A stretch of DNA of 64,000 nucleotides from Paguma larvata (Eukaryota > Chordata > Mammalia > Carnivora > Viverridae): assembly GCA_030068075.1 (NCBI GenBank), contig CM057835.1:42080215-42144214 (forward strand), read 5' to 3'. The translations under genes and the position numbers were made by a program. Below, piece by piece: positions 13,300 through 25,485 of this stretch (position 1 is its first letter; every line of letters begins with the position of its first letter). The notes under the pieces are model-generated. The model was not told the origin of the DNA. It worked only from the letters and a program-made list of their open reading frames with translations, and did not search any database.

Positions 13300-14935
13300 T
13301 GCCATTCTGGGATCCAAACACCCTGCCATGTCTCTTCCATCATTGGCTTTCTTTCTCTCTATTTCATGCTTCCACGGTGGCTATTCTTAATCCTCTCCAC
13401 TTCCAAGAAATCTACTCTACAATCTTTTGCTCCCTCACAGCTAATAGCATTGTCACCTACCCTACCAAGAAAATAGAATCATCAGAAAAAGACTTCCTAC
13501 TTCCTCTCACCTCACCAATTTTCATGCGTGTATAGTCAGCATGCCTCTATTCCTTTTGTCAAAATTGTTTTCATGCCTAAAGTGAATTTCTCTATCTATG
13601 CTGAAGCTTCTACTTCCCTCTTTCCTCTGTGTCTTTCCTCTGGAATGAACTTGCTGCAATTAAAATTCCTTTTTCTCTCCTCTATTAGAAACATCTTAAT
13701 CTCTAGTTTTTTCAGTGTAGCGCTCAAATATGCTTGAATCTCTTTATCTTAATTTTTTTTACTCCTTCCCTCAACCCAGTGTGTCTCGCTCTTTCTCTTC
13801 CTTTCAGCCTCGGTTCTTAAAAACATTTTCTATACTCTCAATGTTTTCGCTTCTTTATCTTTCAGTTTTTCAATGCCAAATTCTGTAATCTAGCTTCTTA
13901 CCAACATTTCACTGAAACTATCACCATTGCTATGATCACCAATAAACTTAATGCTAATTTTAATGCACAAGGTTCAGCATTATTTTGGGGCTATGGCACT
14001 ACACTTCCCTAAATGTATTATTGTTATTATTATTATTATTTTGTCTACTGTCTCTGACTGTTTTTCACATGATCCTCTCCTTTTACTTATTTCTTAAAAG
14101 ACCATATTTGTCAGGATTTATTTGTATACTCCAGCTCTTCAATTACCATCTGTCTCCTGATAACCCCAGATCTATATTTCCACCCCAGTCTTTTCTCTTT
14201 TGCTTCAGCCCTGTATACTTAATTCTATTGAATATCTTCTCTTCTACAGCTTGGAAGTACCTTTTAACATTTCACAAGTTGAATCTTTCTCCACAAACCT
14301 GTCTTGTATTCTAAGTCCCGTATCTCAGTAATGACCTCAACTTTATTCAGCCGTTCAAGGGAGAGATCTGGATGACTTATTTGATTTCTCCCTCCCTTAA
14401 ATCTCGCTAACCCTACTTTCTTAATAATACTTCTTAATAATATTAATACTTTCATTCATTCACCTCTATTAATAGCTACACCTTCATATGTGAACACTAA
14501 AAATACCCTATCACACCTCATTCTATCATCTATGCTGCAGCCATAGTAAATTACTGGTGATTGTCTAAATAATATGCTTCCTTTTGCTTCAGAGATTCTG
14601 CATTACTGCCCCCTCTGTCTAGAATGTACTTTCTTTATCCTGTCTTTTAGTTTCAGGTTAGATGTCAACGCCTCCATAAGGCATTTCTGATTTACTTACC
14701 ACTCTCTTCTTATAGGATTAGGGGCTTCATGGAGATGCCCCTATCACAGTGCTTACTTACTACAACGGATGTTAATTGCCCATTAACTTTCTTGTCATCC
14801 AAGTAAAATTATATGTTCTCTAAAGGAGATACAATATCTTTTTTTTCTTTCCCAATTGTGTTTCTAGTGCTTATTGTAGTGCCTGGCTCCACATAGATCT
14901 ATCAACATTTGTTGGATGATTGATGTTGGCCATTT
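13300..14935 (+). mobile_element. Long L2 LINE copy
   Basis: A continuous pyrimidine-rich strand with L2 landmarks in order: 'tcactgaaactatcaccatt' with 'tgatcaccaataaacttaat' (13911-13960, the reverse-transcriptase part before the active site), 'attctgcattactgccccct' with 'tgtctagaatgtactttctt' (about 14607), 'gataggattaggggcttcatg'-like 3' segment, and 'agtgcctggctccacatag' to 'catttgttggatgattgatg' at the 3' end (14880-14930). No intact frame remains; frames of 92-109 codons are fragments. The 5' limit is uncertain. Confidence 0.65.
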
Positions 14936-15334
14936 GCCCAAAAGAATGTCAGATAATATAGAAAAGACTTGTGACGATGGGGTAGATTATTAGGCAGATC
15001 AGAACACCTGCATAATTAAACTAAATATTAATCAAGAAATGTTATTGCAGCAGATATATTGACCAGTCTGGTGAGAAGTTATACTGAAAGCACTTGCCAA
15101 CTGGGGATTTTTAACAGTGCCATAGCTCATCATCACGTGTATTGTAAAGCCACTATTTCCTGTCAAGTGGGTAATGTCAGTGGCTCCTTCTCCACCTACT
15201 CCAAATAGTTTTGAAAGGAGGAAAGAAGTACTACATTTGCCCACTGTATTTTTGTTTTTTTTAGTAAACTAGCTAATTGATGGTATAGCTTGGACATAGT
15301 CTGCTTGCAGTTGGGTTTGTAAATAGAGCTAAAG

Positions 15335-15560
15335 CAGAGATTCTCAATGATACTTGGTGGTTTTATTTGGTAGAGATGCGTAGTTGGTTGTTCAGTAGAG
15401 ACAGGTACCAGAATCTTCTCCAAAACCACTTTCATGAGAAAACTTGGATCCCACCCCTCATCATTGAGTATTTCTTCCCTAGAGAGCCAGTGTTAGTGAG
15501 GGGGGAGTGTCGGATATTCAACACAGATATCTAACTGTTCTGCGGGGTTGATAATCACTG
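15335..15560. mobile_element. hAT-type (MER5-like) nonautonomous DNA transposon
   Basis: The ends are inverted repeats: cagagattctcaa on the left and ttgataatcactg on the right (its complement, cagtgattatcaa, matches 11 of 13). Flanking 8-mers agctaaag (15327-15334) and atttaaag (15561-15568) fit a decayed 8-bp hAT target duplication. The interior 'cttggatcccacccctcatc' resembles MER5. Confidence 0.75.
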
Positions 15561-15764
15561 ATTTAAAGTTTATATTTATGGTCAACAGAACATAATGAAT
15601 TCTTGTTATAGAAATCATGAATACATTTGGTACTCTGCTTCTGGAAAGTGCAAATATTAGCCTCTGGTTACTGTAAAATTCAGATTTCTAAGAAAAACCG
15701 CCATCTAGAATATATTTATAGCATTATTAAATTATAGACCAAGAATATATATTAGAATTAGCTG

Positions 15765-15960
15765 CAATAATAATAATAATACTAAATCTAAGTGGTTTTC
15801 ATATATTAACTCACTTCATTTTCAGAACTCTATCAGCTAGATTCTATTATGGTCCAATTTTACAGACAGAAAGATTAATGTATAGAAACACACATTTAAT
15901 AAGTGGCAAAAAATAATTTTAACCAGGAAATCTGGTAATAACATCTGAGTTTTAGCCAGT
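15765..15960 (-). mobile_element. MIR SINE, reverse strand
   Basis: 'catatattaactcacttcat', 'ctattatggtccaattttac' and 'atttaataagtggcaaaaaa' match the reversed MIR core with its conserved spacing. Confidence 0.75.
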
Positions 15961-16554
15961 ATTTTATTCCCTACCCCATTCTCCCATATTTTATAGTTTA
16001 AAAAAGTGAATTCTAGTTCAGACAAATTGTCCATGAACTTTAATATCTTTGTGTTCGTTATTTTATATACATATGTTATTGTGCTTATTTTATTGGTAAA
16101 CATTACAAACTCTGTAAAGTGTTGCTAGTTTCTTCTCCTCTTCAGAAGAGGATTAAAATTATGTGCATCTTAAAAAAAGTAAAGAGCTCATCTGAACCTA
16201 AAAATAATATGGAAAAAAGCAATACTTAAGGTCTGATATTTTGAACTGTTTTGACGATTATGAGGATAGCAATGGGAGGACTTTGTGACAACTCAATTTC
16301 TTCATTCAGCTAATCAGGATTGATGGCTTTCCGTTTACATTACAAAGGGCACGATAACTATTTCACAGGAAATGTTTTCACAATTGAATTCCATAAATCC
16401 TATGTCAAGTGCCTTATTACCAGCCAGTCTTTTGATCTGGAATGAGTACAATTGGCTACAGTAGGAGGTCATTTGATAATGTACAAAGGTCACTGGCCTG
16501 AACATCAAGAGGCCAGGACAATAGTATCCCCTCACTTATTAATGAGCTGGATAT

Positions 16555-16650
16555 GGCGTAAGCTTTTTTATTTTCTTGAGTCTTGGTTTCCTTACTGGTG
16601 AAATATGTGAGGCACCTGAAGTTGTTTTATAAGAGTTAACAAACTTCTGA
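16555..16650 (+). mobile_element. MIR SINE fragment
   Basis: 'cttgagtcttggtttcctta' and 'ataagagttaac' resemble the MIR core and following segment. Confidence 0.5.
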
Positions 16651-19600
16651 TCGTCCTCCTCTATAATGAGAAGTTAAGAGGACGATAGCCGTCAGTTTGC
16701 TCCATCATCACATGACATAGATGTGGTGTCTGTCCCATAGGATGGGAGTCCTCAAATGTGGGCGGCTATAGGCTGGAAGCTGGTGGACAGGTGGATCCAG
16801 TGGCTTCAGTGGTGAAAGGATTCACCTGAGGTAGATCAAAGGAGATAGAAACTTACTGAATACATCTTAGGGGGGCAGGACTGCAGAAGAGAGTCTGTCT
16901 GCAATGTGGCAGTGGAAGGGGGCTGCTTCTAAGGAGAGATGGTGAGGCAGTATGGTGAGATGTGGAATTTTCCCTTTTTCAGTAACTGGTTTTAAGTAGC
17001 CCGTTGGTTAGTTAGGGCCTATGGATATTCTGAGGCCAGTCGCCTGATGGGCCTGTCTGTATTTAGCCATGTGATTGCTGTGGACCCTTTCTACATTCCA
17101 TTGCTCAAGCCTGTTTGCCTAAAAGCGACCTTTACAATAGACAGCCCCAGTGGCATTCTGCATCAGATCACGAGACAAGATTTCAACTTTCAACACAGAA
17201 ACATTCTGGGAAAGAAGGGTAATTTCATGGCTCCTCAAAGACTTGAGCTGAACATAGGAATATGGCTTCTTTTGTAAAAAGGGAGATGGAGACAGGATTT
17301 GAGACACTGAATGAGTCTGAAGTCCATTATATAGAAATTCTCACAACGTTAAGGGAAATTGCTTCTATAAAAACTCTCTATAAAGCCAGACTGCCTCCAT
17401 CTGAAGTTCTTTCAGACCTACTAGGCTGTATCCCTGACTCTATTCCTCACTTTCTGTTGCTCTTCAGCCTTATTCGATCCTAGTGGTGATTTTATTTACT
17501 CTTGATACCTGCCACTTGCTCCAACCCGCATTCAACTTTAACACTATTTCTCAAGCCTAGTCTGATCCATATCTAGCTTTACTTGACTAACTTCAAAGCT
17601 CTCCACTCAATGTCACTCATATATTACCTGGTATACAACCCTTCCCATAGCACCTCACCTGGCTGTATTTTACAACCACACAGCAAAGCACTGAAACTCA
17701 TTTTTGTATTTATAGCACTTGGGAGGAGAGTAGCATGGCTTAAACAATGCAATTGTTAATGTGAATATATGCTACAACTCATCAGTTCTTTAAGGGCTAA
17801 ATATACAATTTAAATATGCATTAGTACATTTGTGTTTTCCTTACTCTTTCTTTTTGAGAGTGATGTGAAGCTCCCAGCAACTGAGGTTGCGTGATTGATT
17901 GTAACTTGTCTGTAGCTCTCTGGGACCTTCCTGAAAATGAAATCGACCATCTTTGAGTGATAATGTCAGTGGGATAGAAGGTGTCACTGGATAATGGTCT
18001 CCTGCTGCTGCATAAATGCCAAAGCAAGCCAAAGGTATTTATGGGGGAAAAAGTTCATACTAAGCTAAGATTTTTATTTTCAATGCAAAAGAAACTAAAT
18101 CTGTGGTCAGCTATCACTTCTATAGCATACACTGGATGCAGATACAATGGACATGCAAGCCAAGCTGTGACATGCAGTGAGCAATTCGTATGTAAATCTC
18201 TTTCTTAACTGGCCTAAAAATTTAAGTTCTTATGCATTTAAGTAAACCCTAAATAAGATTAGTTTCTTAGAAATAAAACACTTTTGTAACTATGAATTTT
18301 TAACACTTAGCCTGTTTCTCTTAGCTTAAGTAAGCACTTTTGAAATCTAAGTTTTTTATATACTAGAATTCAAATAGATAACAGAAACCTAGAAACTACT
18401 TAGCCCATTTATCCTATAATGAAAAGGTATAAGCTATTAATATTAGTAGAATCTTGCAAACTCCCAAATAAAAAAAATAATTTATATTTTGTATACTATA
18501 TCTTGTGAAAAAAATACACATATATTGCAAATGGTTAATAAAAACCTTACGAATCTGATGCATTGAGAAGATATTTCAAATGTAACAAATACGATATGCA
18601 TCACGTAGTATAGTGGAGTTATACAATTTTCTTTCCCTATATATACAATATATATAACTTATATTAGTTTTGTATTATACTACAATGAGTTAAGATTGGA
18701 TTTTCTCTGTAGGGAAAGCTGTAAAATGAAATATAGATCTGCAACATAAAATATATTGGCCAATGAGAAGAAAGGTGTAAGTCTAGGTAACACTATTTCC
18801 TCAGAACACACTTGGAAAAGAAATTGCCCTAAAATGTGTCCATACAGTAACCTTCTGAGGTTTTTGCTGGTGGCAGTCATTAAAGAAGACATTGATATAA
18901 TTTGTAATGAAAATATATGGATATTTAAAAAATTCTGTTTTGTGAATCCTCTGAAGGAGGTTAGTGTAGGTTAAAAGTAATATTAACCATCTACATGTAC
19001 CCATATGATAGAGGAGTCTGATTTGAAAATACCAATATTTCCAGCCTATATGAAAATCTAGGAGAGCTCAAGCATCTACTTTGCCCTGATAGTTTGAAGG
19101 TGATTAGAAATGCAATATAAAATGAACATTTCTTCTGTTCCTATTTGTTTTGTGAAAGCCATTCTGTATATGAATTCATCAAATCTGAAAAAGCACAAAG
19201 TTCCCATGAAAATTATTTTACAAGTGTACCGCAACATGTGGATGGTAAGGATTCATTTGGCATTCTAGATACAGACATCTTTTCATTTACTAAGGCCATA
19301 AAAGGAGAGGAATTCCTAAATAATCAAGAATCATGATTAAAAAATATCCCCAAATATTTGGAATGAATGAAACATACTTACTGAAAACACCAGACAATCG
19401 TTAAGGGCTCTTTAGTGTTCAATTTATGATTTTAGTGAAACATTGATTTAGCACACTCATTTAAATATACAAAAGTCTCCCTAGTTTGGGGCCTTAGCTG
19501 AGATCCCTTTACATAAGAGAACCTGAGCTAGGTAGATTCCCAGCCTCTGCTGCCCATTACATTGTTCTTGCCTTATTTTTCCACCACCCATGTTTGCCTC

Positions 19601-20984
19601 ACTCTCAATATTGGAAATTATAGTCATACAAACTCTTTGTTATTCGATTGGTTATTGTTTTGTTCTTAAGAAGTGCTATTGCTGTAAGAAAATGTACACA
19701 CAGTCTGAATCAAAATAATCTATTGATCACAGGCTTCGAGAGAGAAGAGACATTTAGTATATATCAACATTATGAGATATATAATTGTTGATACTATCAA
19801 TATGGTTGTGTTAAAGTGTCGGCTCAGAGCAGAAACGGAACAATTTGTCTATGGTTTAGACATTTGTTATAAAATGCCCGAATATATGGAAAGAGCAATA
19901 ATAGTTTTGAGGGGCTCATCATTTACCCACTTTAATGGCATGTCATAGTTAAATTATGAACCAGAATACTCATGCAATGTTAAATGTATAACTAATAACA
20001 TAAGTCAAGTTCAGGAGGCTTTGGAAATAAGATGGAGTTTCACTGGTTTCATGTGTTCTCTAGTTATATGACAAGGTCCTGCAAAGACATACTGACACTT
20101 TCAAACTAATAGTTGTATTTTTAAAAATAACATAACATAAAATAAAATAAAATAGTAAAAGTATGAAAGAATAAATACCTTTAAAGAATAAAATGTTCTA
20201 TTAAAATGTACCTGACTCACATGTAAGTGGCAGCATTGATACAATGGTCAGGCTTACCCCCAGGTGAAAGCACGGGAGATTTGATGGTGAGATTTTGAAA
20301 GAGTGTGAAAAGAGTATCCATTGGCCAGTCATTAATGATAGTGATTGTGAATCACTCCTTTGGGTTAAACATTTCCTATTTCTCCAAATCCTCTTTTAGA
20401 ATATAAATAACCCTGCAGAAAGCAATGTTACATGAATAATACTTCAGAATCTGTTCATTCTATCAGATGTTTTTCTTGTTGGCATGAACTGTTGATGGTA
20501 GCCTGTTAACCGAACCCTTAAATTAATGCTAGGGATTGGTGAAAGAATGGGTGAAGGAGTGAGCAACAAAAAACCAGAGTAGATAAAAGATGCAATGAGG
20601 CCCAGAAAAGCAAAGCGACAGGGCTAAAGTTGAACCCTACAGATGAGAAGTGGCACCTTTTGTCCTCCTGGGTTTGTTGAGAGTCACTTCAAACATGTGT
20701 ACTGTTCAAAAATAGCATTCTAAAAACTACATTTAAGATTTCATGCTTTACCTTTTGGAGGTATTTCATCTGAATACAAGTGTGATTCATAATATGAAAA
20801 TAACATTATACAAGACATAATTTGAGTGGTTAGAAATGATTATTCACCAACTCTTTTAAGATTTGTATTTTGTGGAAAGATGGCTTATAAAGATATACTG
20901 CAAAGCTCCTGGTACTTATTAATAAGGTGCTTAATATATAATCATTCTTTGCATAGATAAGGCAAAATTTAATTACCATAATAA
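16651..20984. other. Long noncoding stretch with few recognisable repeats
   Basis: More than 4 kb with no SINE, L1 or clear L2. Frames up to 76 codons overlap each other on both strands and show no family signature. 20110-20200 is (A)n/(AAAT) low complexity. Confidence 0.55.
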
Positions 20985-21070
20985 AAATAATAGCTAATGT
21001 TTAATAAGCACTTACTTTGTACCAATGACTATTTTAGGTTCCTTTTATGTTTTATCTTCTTTTTTCAGGT
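20985..21070 (-). mobile_element. MIR/L2-type 3' fragment, reverse strand
   Basis: 'aatagctaatgtttaataagcacttactttgtacc' is the reversed shared 3' tail of MIR and L2 elements. It is too short to decide which. Confidence 0.55.
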
Positions 21071-21630
21071 ATAGGTGTTTTAAATTCTCTATTAATTTTA
21101 TACAAAAATTGTTTTCAAAACAAAACCTCATGCAGGAATACCTCAATCCCTGTGTTAGTGTAAACTCGATAGGCCTTTTAAATGATACAGTCTTTCTGCT
21201 AGTAGTGCCTTGTGGATTTCTACACTTAAACTACATATTCTAACACTTATGCTAAAGTCAAGCTGTTTCCATCTGTTTAGGCTACACATTGCATCACTTA
21301 GTAGTACAAAAAGAGCAGTTTTTCTTAGACTCCTGGGATAAAAATCACACCGAATTCATAAGAGATCCAATCCATAAAAATTCATTTCCTGAGTGGAAGA
21401 ACTGCGATGCCATGTAGCCAAAACCATTACTTCTCTCATTGTGTTTATAATAAAGGAGTCAAGCAATCGTACCCTTTAGGGCTGAACACCTCATCACCTT
21501 CCTCGAAGGCAGCCTCAGCACTCAGCTGTGGCATGTGGAGTTAATTATTCTGGGCATTGGGATGCTGAGCACCAGAATGACGCTGTTTGTGGCTCATTGT
21601 GTCATGTGCTATGATCAAGTGAATTCTTTA

Positions 21631-21838
21631 AACAAATTTTTTTTAGTTTTTATTTATTTCTGAGAGAGAGAGAGAGCGAGCATTAGCAGGGAGAAGTAGA
21701 GAGAAAAGAAGACAGAGAATCCGAAGCAGGTTCTGTGCTGTCAGAACAAAGCCGAACATGGGGCTTGAACCTACGAACCACGAGATCATGACCTGAGCTG
21801 AAGTCTGATGCTCAATCAACTGAGCCCCCCAGGTGCCC
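21631..21838 (-). mobile_element. Felid tRNA-derived SINE, reverse orientation
   Basis: T-rich tail on the left, (GA)n body, then 'catgacctgagctgaagtct' and 'actgagccccccaggtgccc' as the reversed tRNA-like head. Target duplication tgaattcttt(t)a is visible at 21620-21630 and 21839-21850. Confidence 0.95.
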
Positions 21839-21850
21839 TGAATTCTTTTA

Positions 21851-23904
21851 CTATCCACACACCAGGAGTTCTGAATAAAGCAATGGTTCTGACATGCAAA
21901 GAGAATAACTCAACTCTCATCTCAAAGGGACACTTACATGTCTTCCTAGGTAACCATGGGATAGAGACTGACAAGTCTTCAGTCAGACTGTCACTCTCCA
22001 GTTCAGTTGGCTCCAATATCCAAAGGTTATGGCTTCAGAGACTTTCGACATTGTGGTAGCTCCCGGAACATCTTGTGGATCTGTCGTCTGTGAGGCTGGG
22101 TGACTCCAGGAACAATTTCTCTACAAGAGTTGTGCAGCCGTGAACACATGGCACTACGCAGTTCTGTGTGCACAGCAATCCTGGTGACCGTTATCTGCTG
22201 AATTGCAGGAGCTTAGCCTTATTAAAATTCCCAGGAATCATTCACTGGCAAAGGGCTATATTTAACCCTTTCAAAAGTAATTTTGTAAAGACAATTTTGT
22301 GATAAAATAATCTTTATGCAGCAACAGAATGTGTGCTTGGGAAGCCAAGGCAAAGAAATGTAAGGGGGAAAGCAGGTCTATTTGGTGTAGTGTTATCCCA
22401 CTTTTCTGGCCTCCATCTCATCTCCATTATAGAACCTCTGCCATCATCCTTACGAACTTGTTCTCACAGGGGTTAATGTGAAGAACTAAATGACACTCAA
22501 ATATTAATGACAGTGTGTGGTGTATATTGAGATATTTATGTGGTTGTATATCCTCCTTGTTGTATGTCTTTTTCATTTGTTGTTATTTAAAAAGGCTCTA
22601 CAGTAGCCCATAGATGTTTTGGAAAAAGGAGAGAAAGAGAAAAGAACAAAAGGAAGAAAATAAGAAAGGAATGGAGAAGGAAGAAGAGAGAGAGACAGAC
22701 AATACACTATATAATACTGGTAGACTCTAGAGTTAAAATGTTGGATTTGAACTGTGCTTTGATAGTTATGTGTGGGTAAGACCCCAGTTCACGTCTCAGC
22801 ACATACACATTTAAATATTTCTTCCAATTCAACATGAAAGGTTTTTGCTAGTTACATTGGGAAAAATACTACCCAGAGTACCTTTTATTTAAGGAGGTAA
22901 ATTTAATTTCCAAATAGAGAATAGAGCTTATTTATAGATTATTCCAATTAGATAACAACAACAACAATAACAGATTCCCATGTCTGCATTAGTAAATGAC
23001 TTGGAATACTACACCAATAATTAGTTGCAAATATTAATAAGATTTGGAGAGAGTTACACTGAAGGGGTAACTTACATTTTATTTTCATTTATGGAGGAAA
23101 AGAATGACTGCCAGAAAATTAGAAAAGACAAATGTTAATATATATCTATTAAAGTTAATACCATACAGAAATATAAAATATGCATTTTATTATTTGAAAT
23201 AACCAGTTATAATAAGCTACTTAAATCAGGGGAAAATATAATCCAGTATCAAATGGATTATGCAGAAAAAATGATGAGGAGATATCTTAAGGCAGTTATT
23301 AAAAACATTAATCAGAGGGATAAAGAAAAATGGAGAAAGAGAACATATTGAGAAAGGTGATGAGAAATGCAGTAATGTTTAGAATTTTCCATTCCCTTTC
23401 CACCAAGATTTTGGAATATGAATTCCGTTATTGTGGCTGATTCATCAACCCCTCTCCCTCACCATGATAAATTTCACCATATGTCTTGGCCAATGGAATG
23501 TGTGCACCTTATCCAAGGTTAGGCATTAGTAAGTATGGACTCTCTCAATTCCACCCTTTATGGAAGTCAAGCAAAAAGTACTCTTAATTTCCAAATATTG
23601 AGAAGATTTGAGGATAATTTCCATTATGTATCAAATTATACATTACCATGCCTACATCTGCATGTGCTCTGGATGAAAACATCAATAATATGTTACAACC
23701 TATTCAGGTCAGCTTCAGGGCTTTAGGAATGGGGAACAGGGATTCAAGAGAACCCTGAGTGGGGTATGTGGAAGGTCTAATGTGCTTATACTTGGGAAAA
23801 GAAACAATGAGTGATGAAACACACACATGCTCTGCATTTTATTTAATAGGGTAACAGTGCTGAGATATGATGTGCGGATCCCAAGAAAAAAGTGATGTTC
23901 AGTT
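21851..23904. other. Noncoding, mostly unique
   Basis: 22620-22700 is a GA-rich low-complexity stretch. 23400-23530 faintly recalls an old LTR/MER repeat. Nothing coding. Confidence 0.5.
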
Positions 23905-24395
23905 TATCTATTGCTGTATTACAAATTAGTGCAACTTAATATCGTGAAACAGCAAACATTAATTACCTCACGTTTTTATAGGTCAGGAATATGGGTATAG
24001 TCTAGCTGGCTGGTTCTGACTAGAGTCACTCATGAGTTATAGTCAAGATATAAGCCAGACTGCATCTTCTGAAGCCTTGTGAGTCTGTTGCTAAGAAGGC
24101 TGATTCACACGGCTGTTGGCTAGGGCCCTTACTTCTTCACTGGCCAGAAACCTTCATTCTTCTCACAGAGCTGCTGAATGTCCATAAGGCATGGCAGAAA
24201 GACAGTGAGAAAATCCCAGATGGAAGCAGTAGCTTTTAGAACCTAACCTAGAAAATGGCATATCATCGTTTCTACTATATTCTATTAGCCACACAGATAA
24301 ACTTTAGTACATTGTGGGAAGGGACTACACAAGGTTGTAAATATCAGAAGGAAGGATCATTGGGGACCGATTCAGTGGCTAGCCACCACAGAATA
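23905..24395 (+). repeat. Old interspersed repeat (family not named)
   Basis: Starts 'tctattgctgtattacaaat', then 'taattacctcacgtttttat', 'tatattctattagccacaca', 'gactacacaaggttgtaaat', and ends 'tggctagccaccaca'. This is a widespread old mammalian repeat pattern that I recognise but cannot name with confidence. Confidence 0.6.
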
Positions 24396-24869
24396 GTTAC
24401 ATAAGCAGTGGGGCAAGATGGAGTTTACTTAGGGTAGTGATGTTGGAACATTTCAAAAGTAGCCTAGCTGAGGTTGAAGAAAATGAAGTTATTTGTATAA
24501 AGAAGAACAAACTTGAAAGTATATTTATTTCTTAGGAGGCGGTTCCCATGCTTATATCAACCCAAAAACAAACAAACAAACAAAAACTAGACCCTTTTAT
24601 TGGTCATCCATTGATACCTGCTCCAATGTCTAGGCTGGTACCTTTTTATGGATTATCTCACTTAATCTCCAGGGTGAAAACTTTCTCTGGCTTTGTGGTC
24701 TCTGCAGGGCCCTTTCTTTCATGCCAACCCAGCAATACATTTTAAACAATGTTTCGTAATATTTGATTTTGCCTTTTAATTGTTGCAGCTGGGAAAGTCT
24801 TTCAGGGCATCTACTCTGCTATCCACCAGAATAGGAAGTCCACCTCTTTCCACCCAGCAACACACATAA

Positions 24870-25068
24870 ACTAGTGAGTTTGAAACTCGAGTTTCATCAC
24901 TTACAAGCAGTGCAATTTTGAGTGAGTTATTTAACTTCTCTGTATCTTTGTTTCTTTAATAATATTAGGATAGTAAGTTATAAGGTGTTGTAGCGTTTAA
25001 TTTGCTTATTTATATTATCTACTTAGAATGTGTCTGGCATATAGTAAACACTTAATAAATAGCTATCG
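24870..25068 (+). mobile_element. MIR SINE
   Basis: 'gtttcatcacttacaagcag', 'gtgagttatttaacttctct', 'gtctggcatatagtaaacac' and 'ttaataaatagctat' reproduce MIR from near the head to the 3' end. Confidence 0.85.
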
Positions 25069-25297
25069 GTAAGCCTCTAATTCGTGTTAAATATTAAATA
25101 TTACCTTCTATATGATAGATTTAACTTCAGGTAAAATTCTTTCTTTTTCTATACTCTTGAATCTCTTTTGTTCCAATGGCAATTATGATATTATTTTTAA
25201 GTATTTACCTGTATAGATGCCACTATCAATTTGATTATTAGGTTTTACCCATCACTGTATATTCTTCTTATATGTATCATTCAGGTTGCTGAATTGG

Positions 25298-25425
25298 TGG
25301 ACAGATGGATGAATAAATGGATGGGTGGATAAATGGATGGATAGATAGATAGGTGGATGTATGCATAGATGGATGGAGGGATGGATGGATGAATAGAGAA
25401 ATCAATGGATGGATGGTCTTTATGC
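25298..25425. repeat. Degenerate (GGAT/GGTG/GATA)n array
   Basis: Long variable ggat-type array with aata, gata and gtgg variants. Two overlapping minus-strand frames (HPSIHPS-type residues) come from it. Confidence 0.93.
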
Positions 25426-25485
25426 TGCAGGATGGAATCAATGAGTCTAGGTGGAAAGTTGAAAACTTGGAACACACTGAAGTAC

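Noticed and set aside
25277..25477. Two minus-strand frames rich in H, P, S and I
   Set aside because: They are translations of the degenerate GGAT array.
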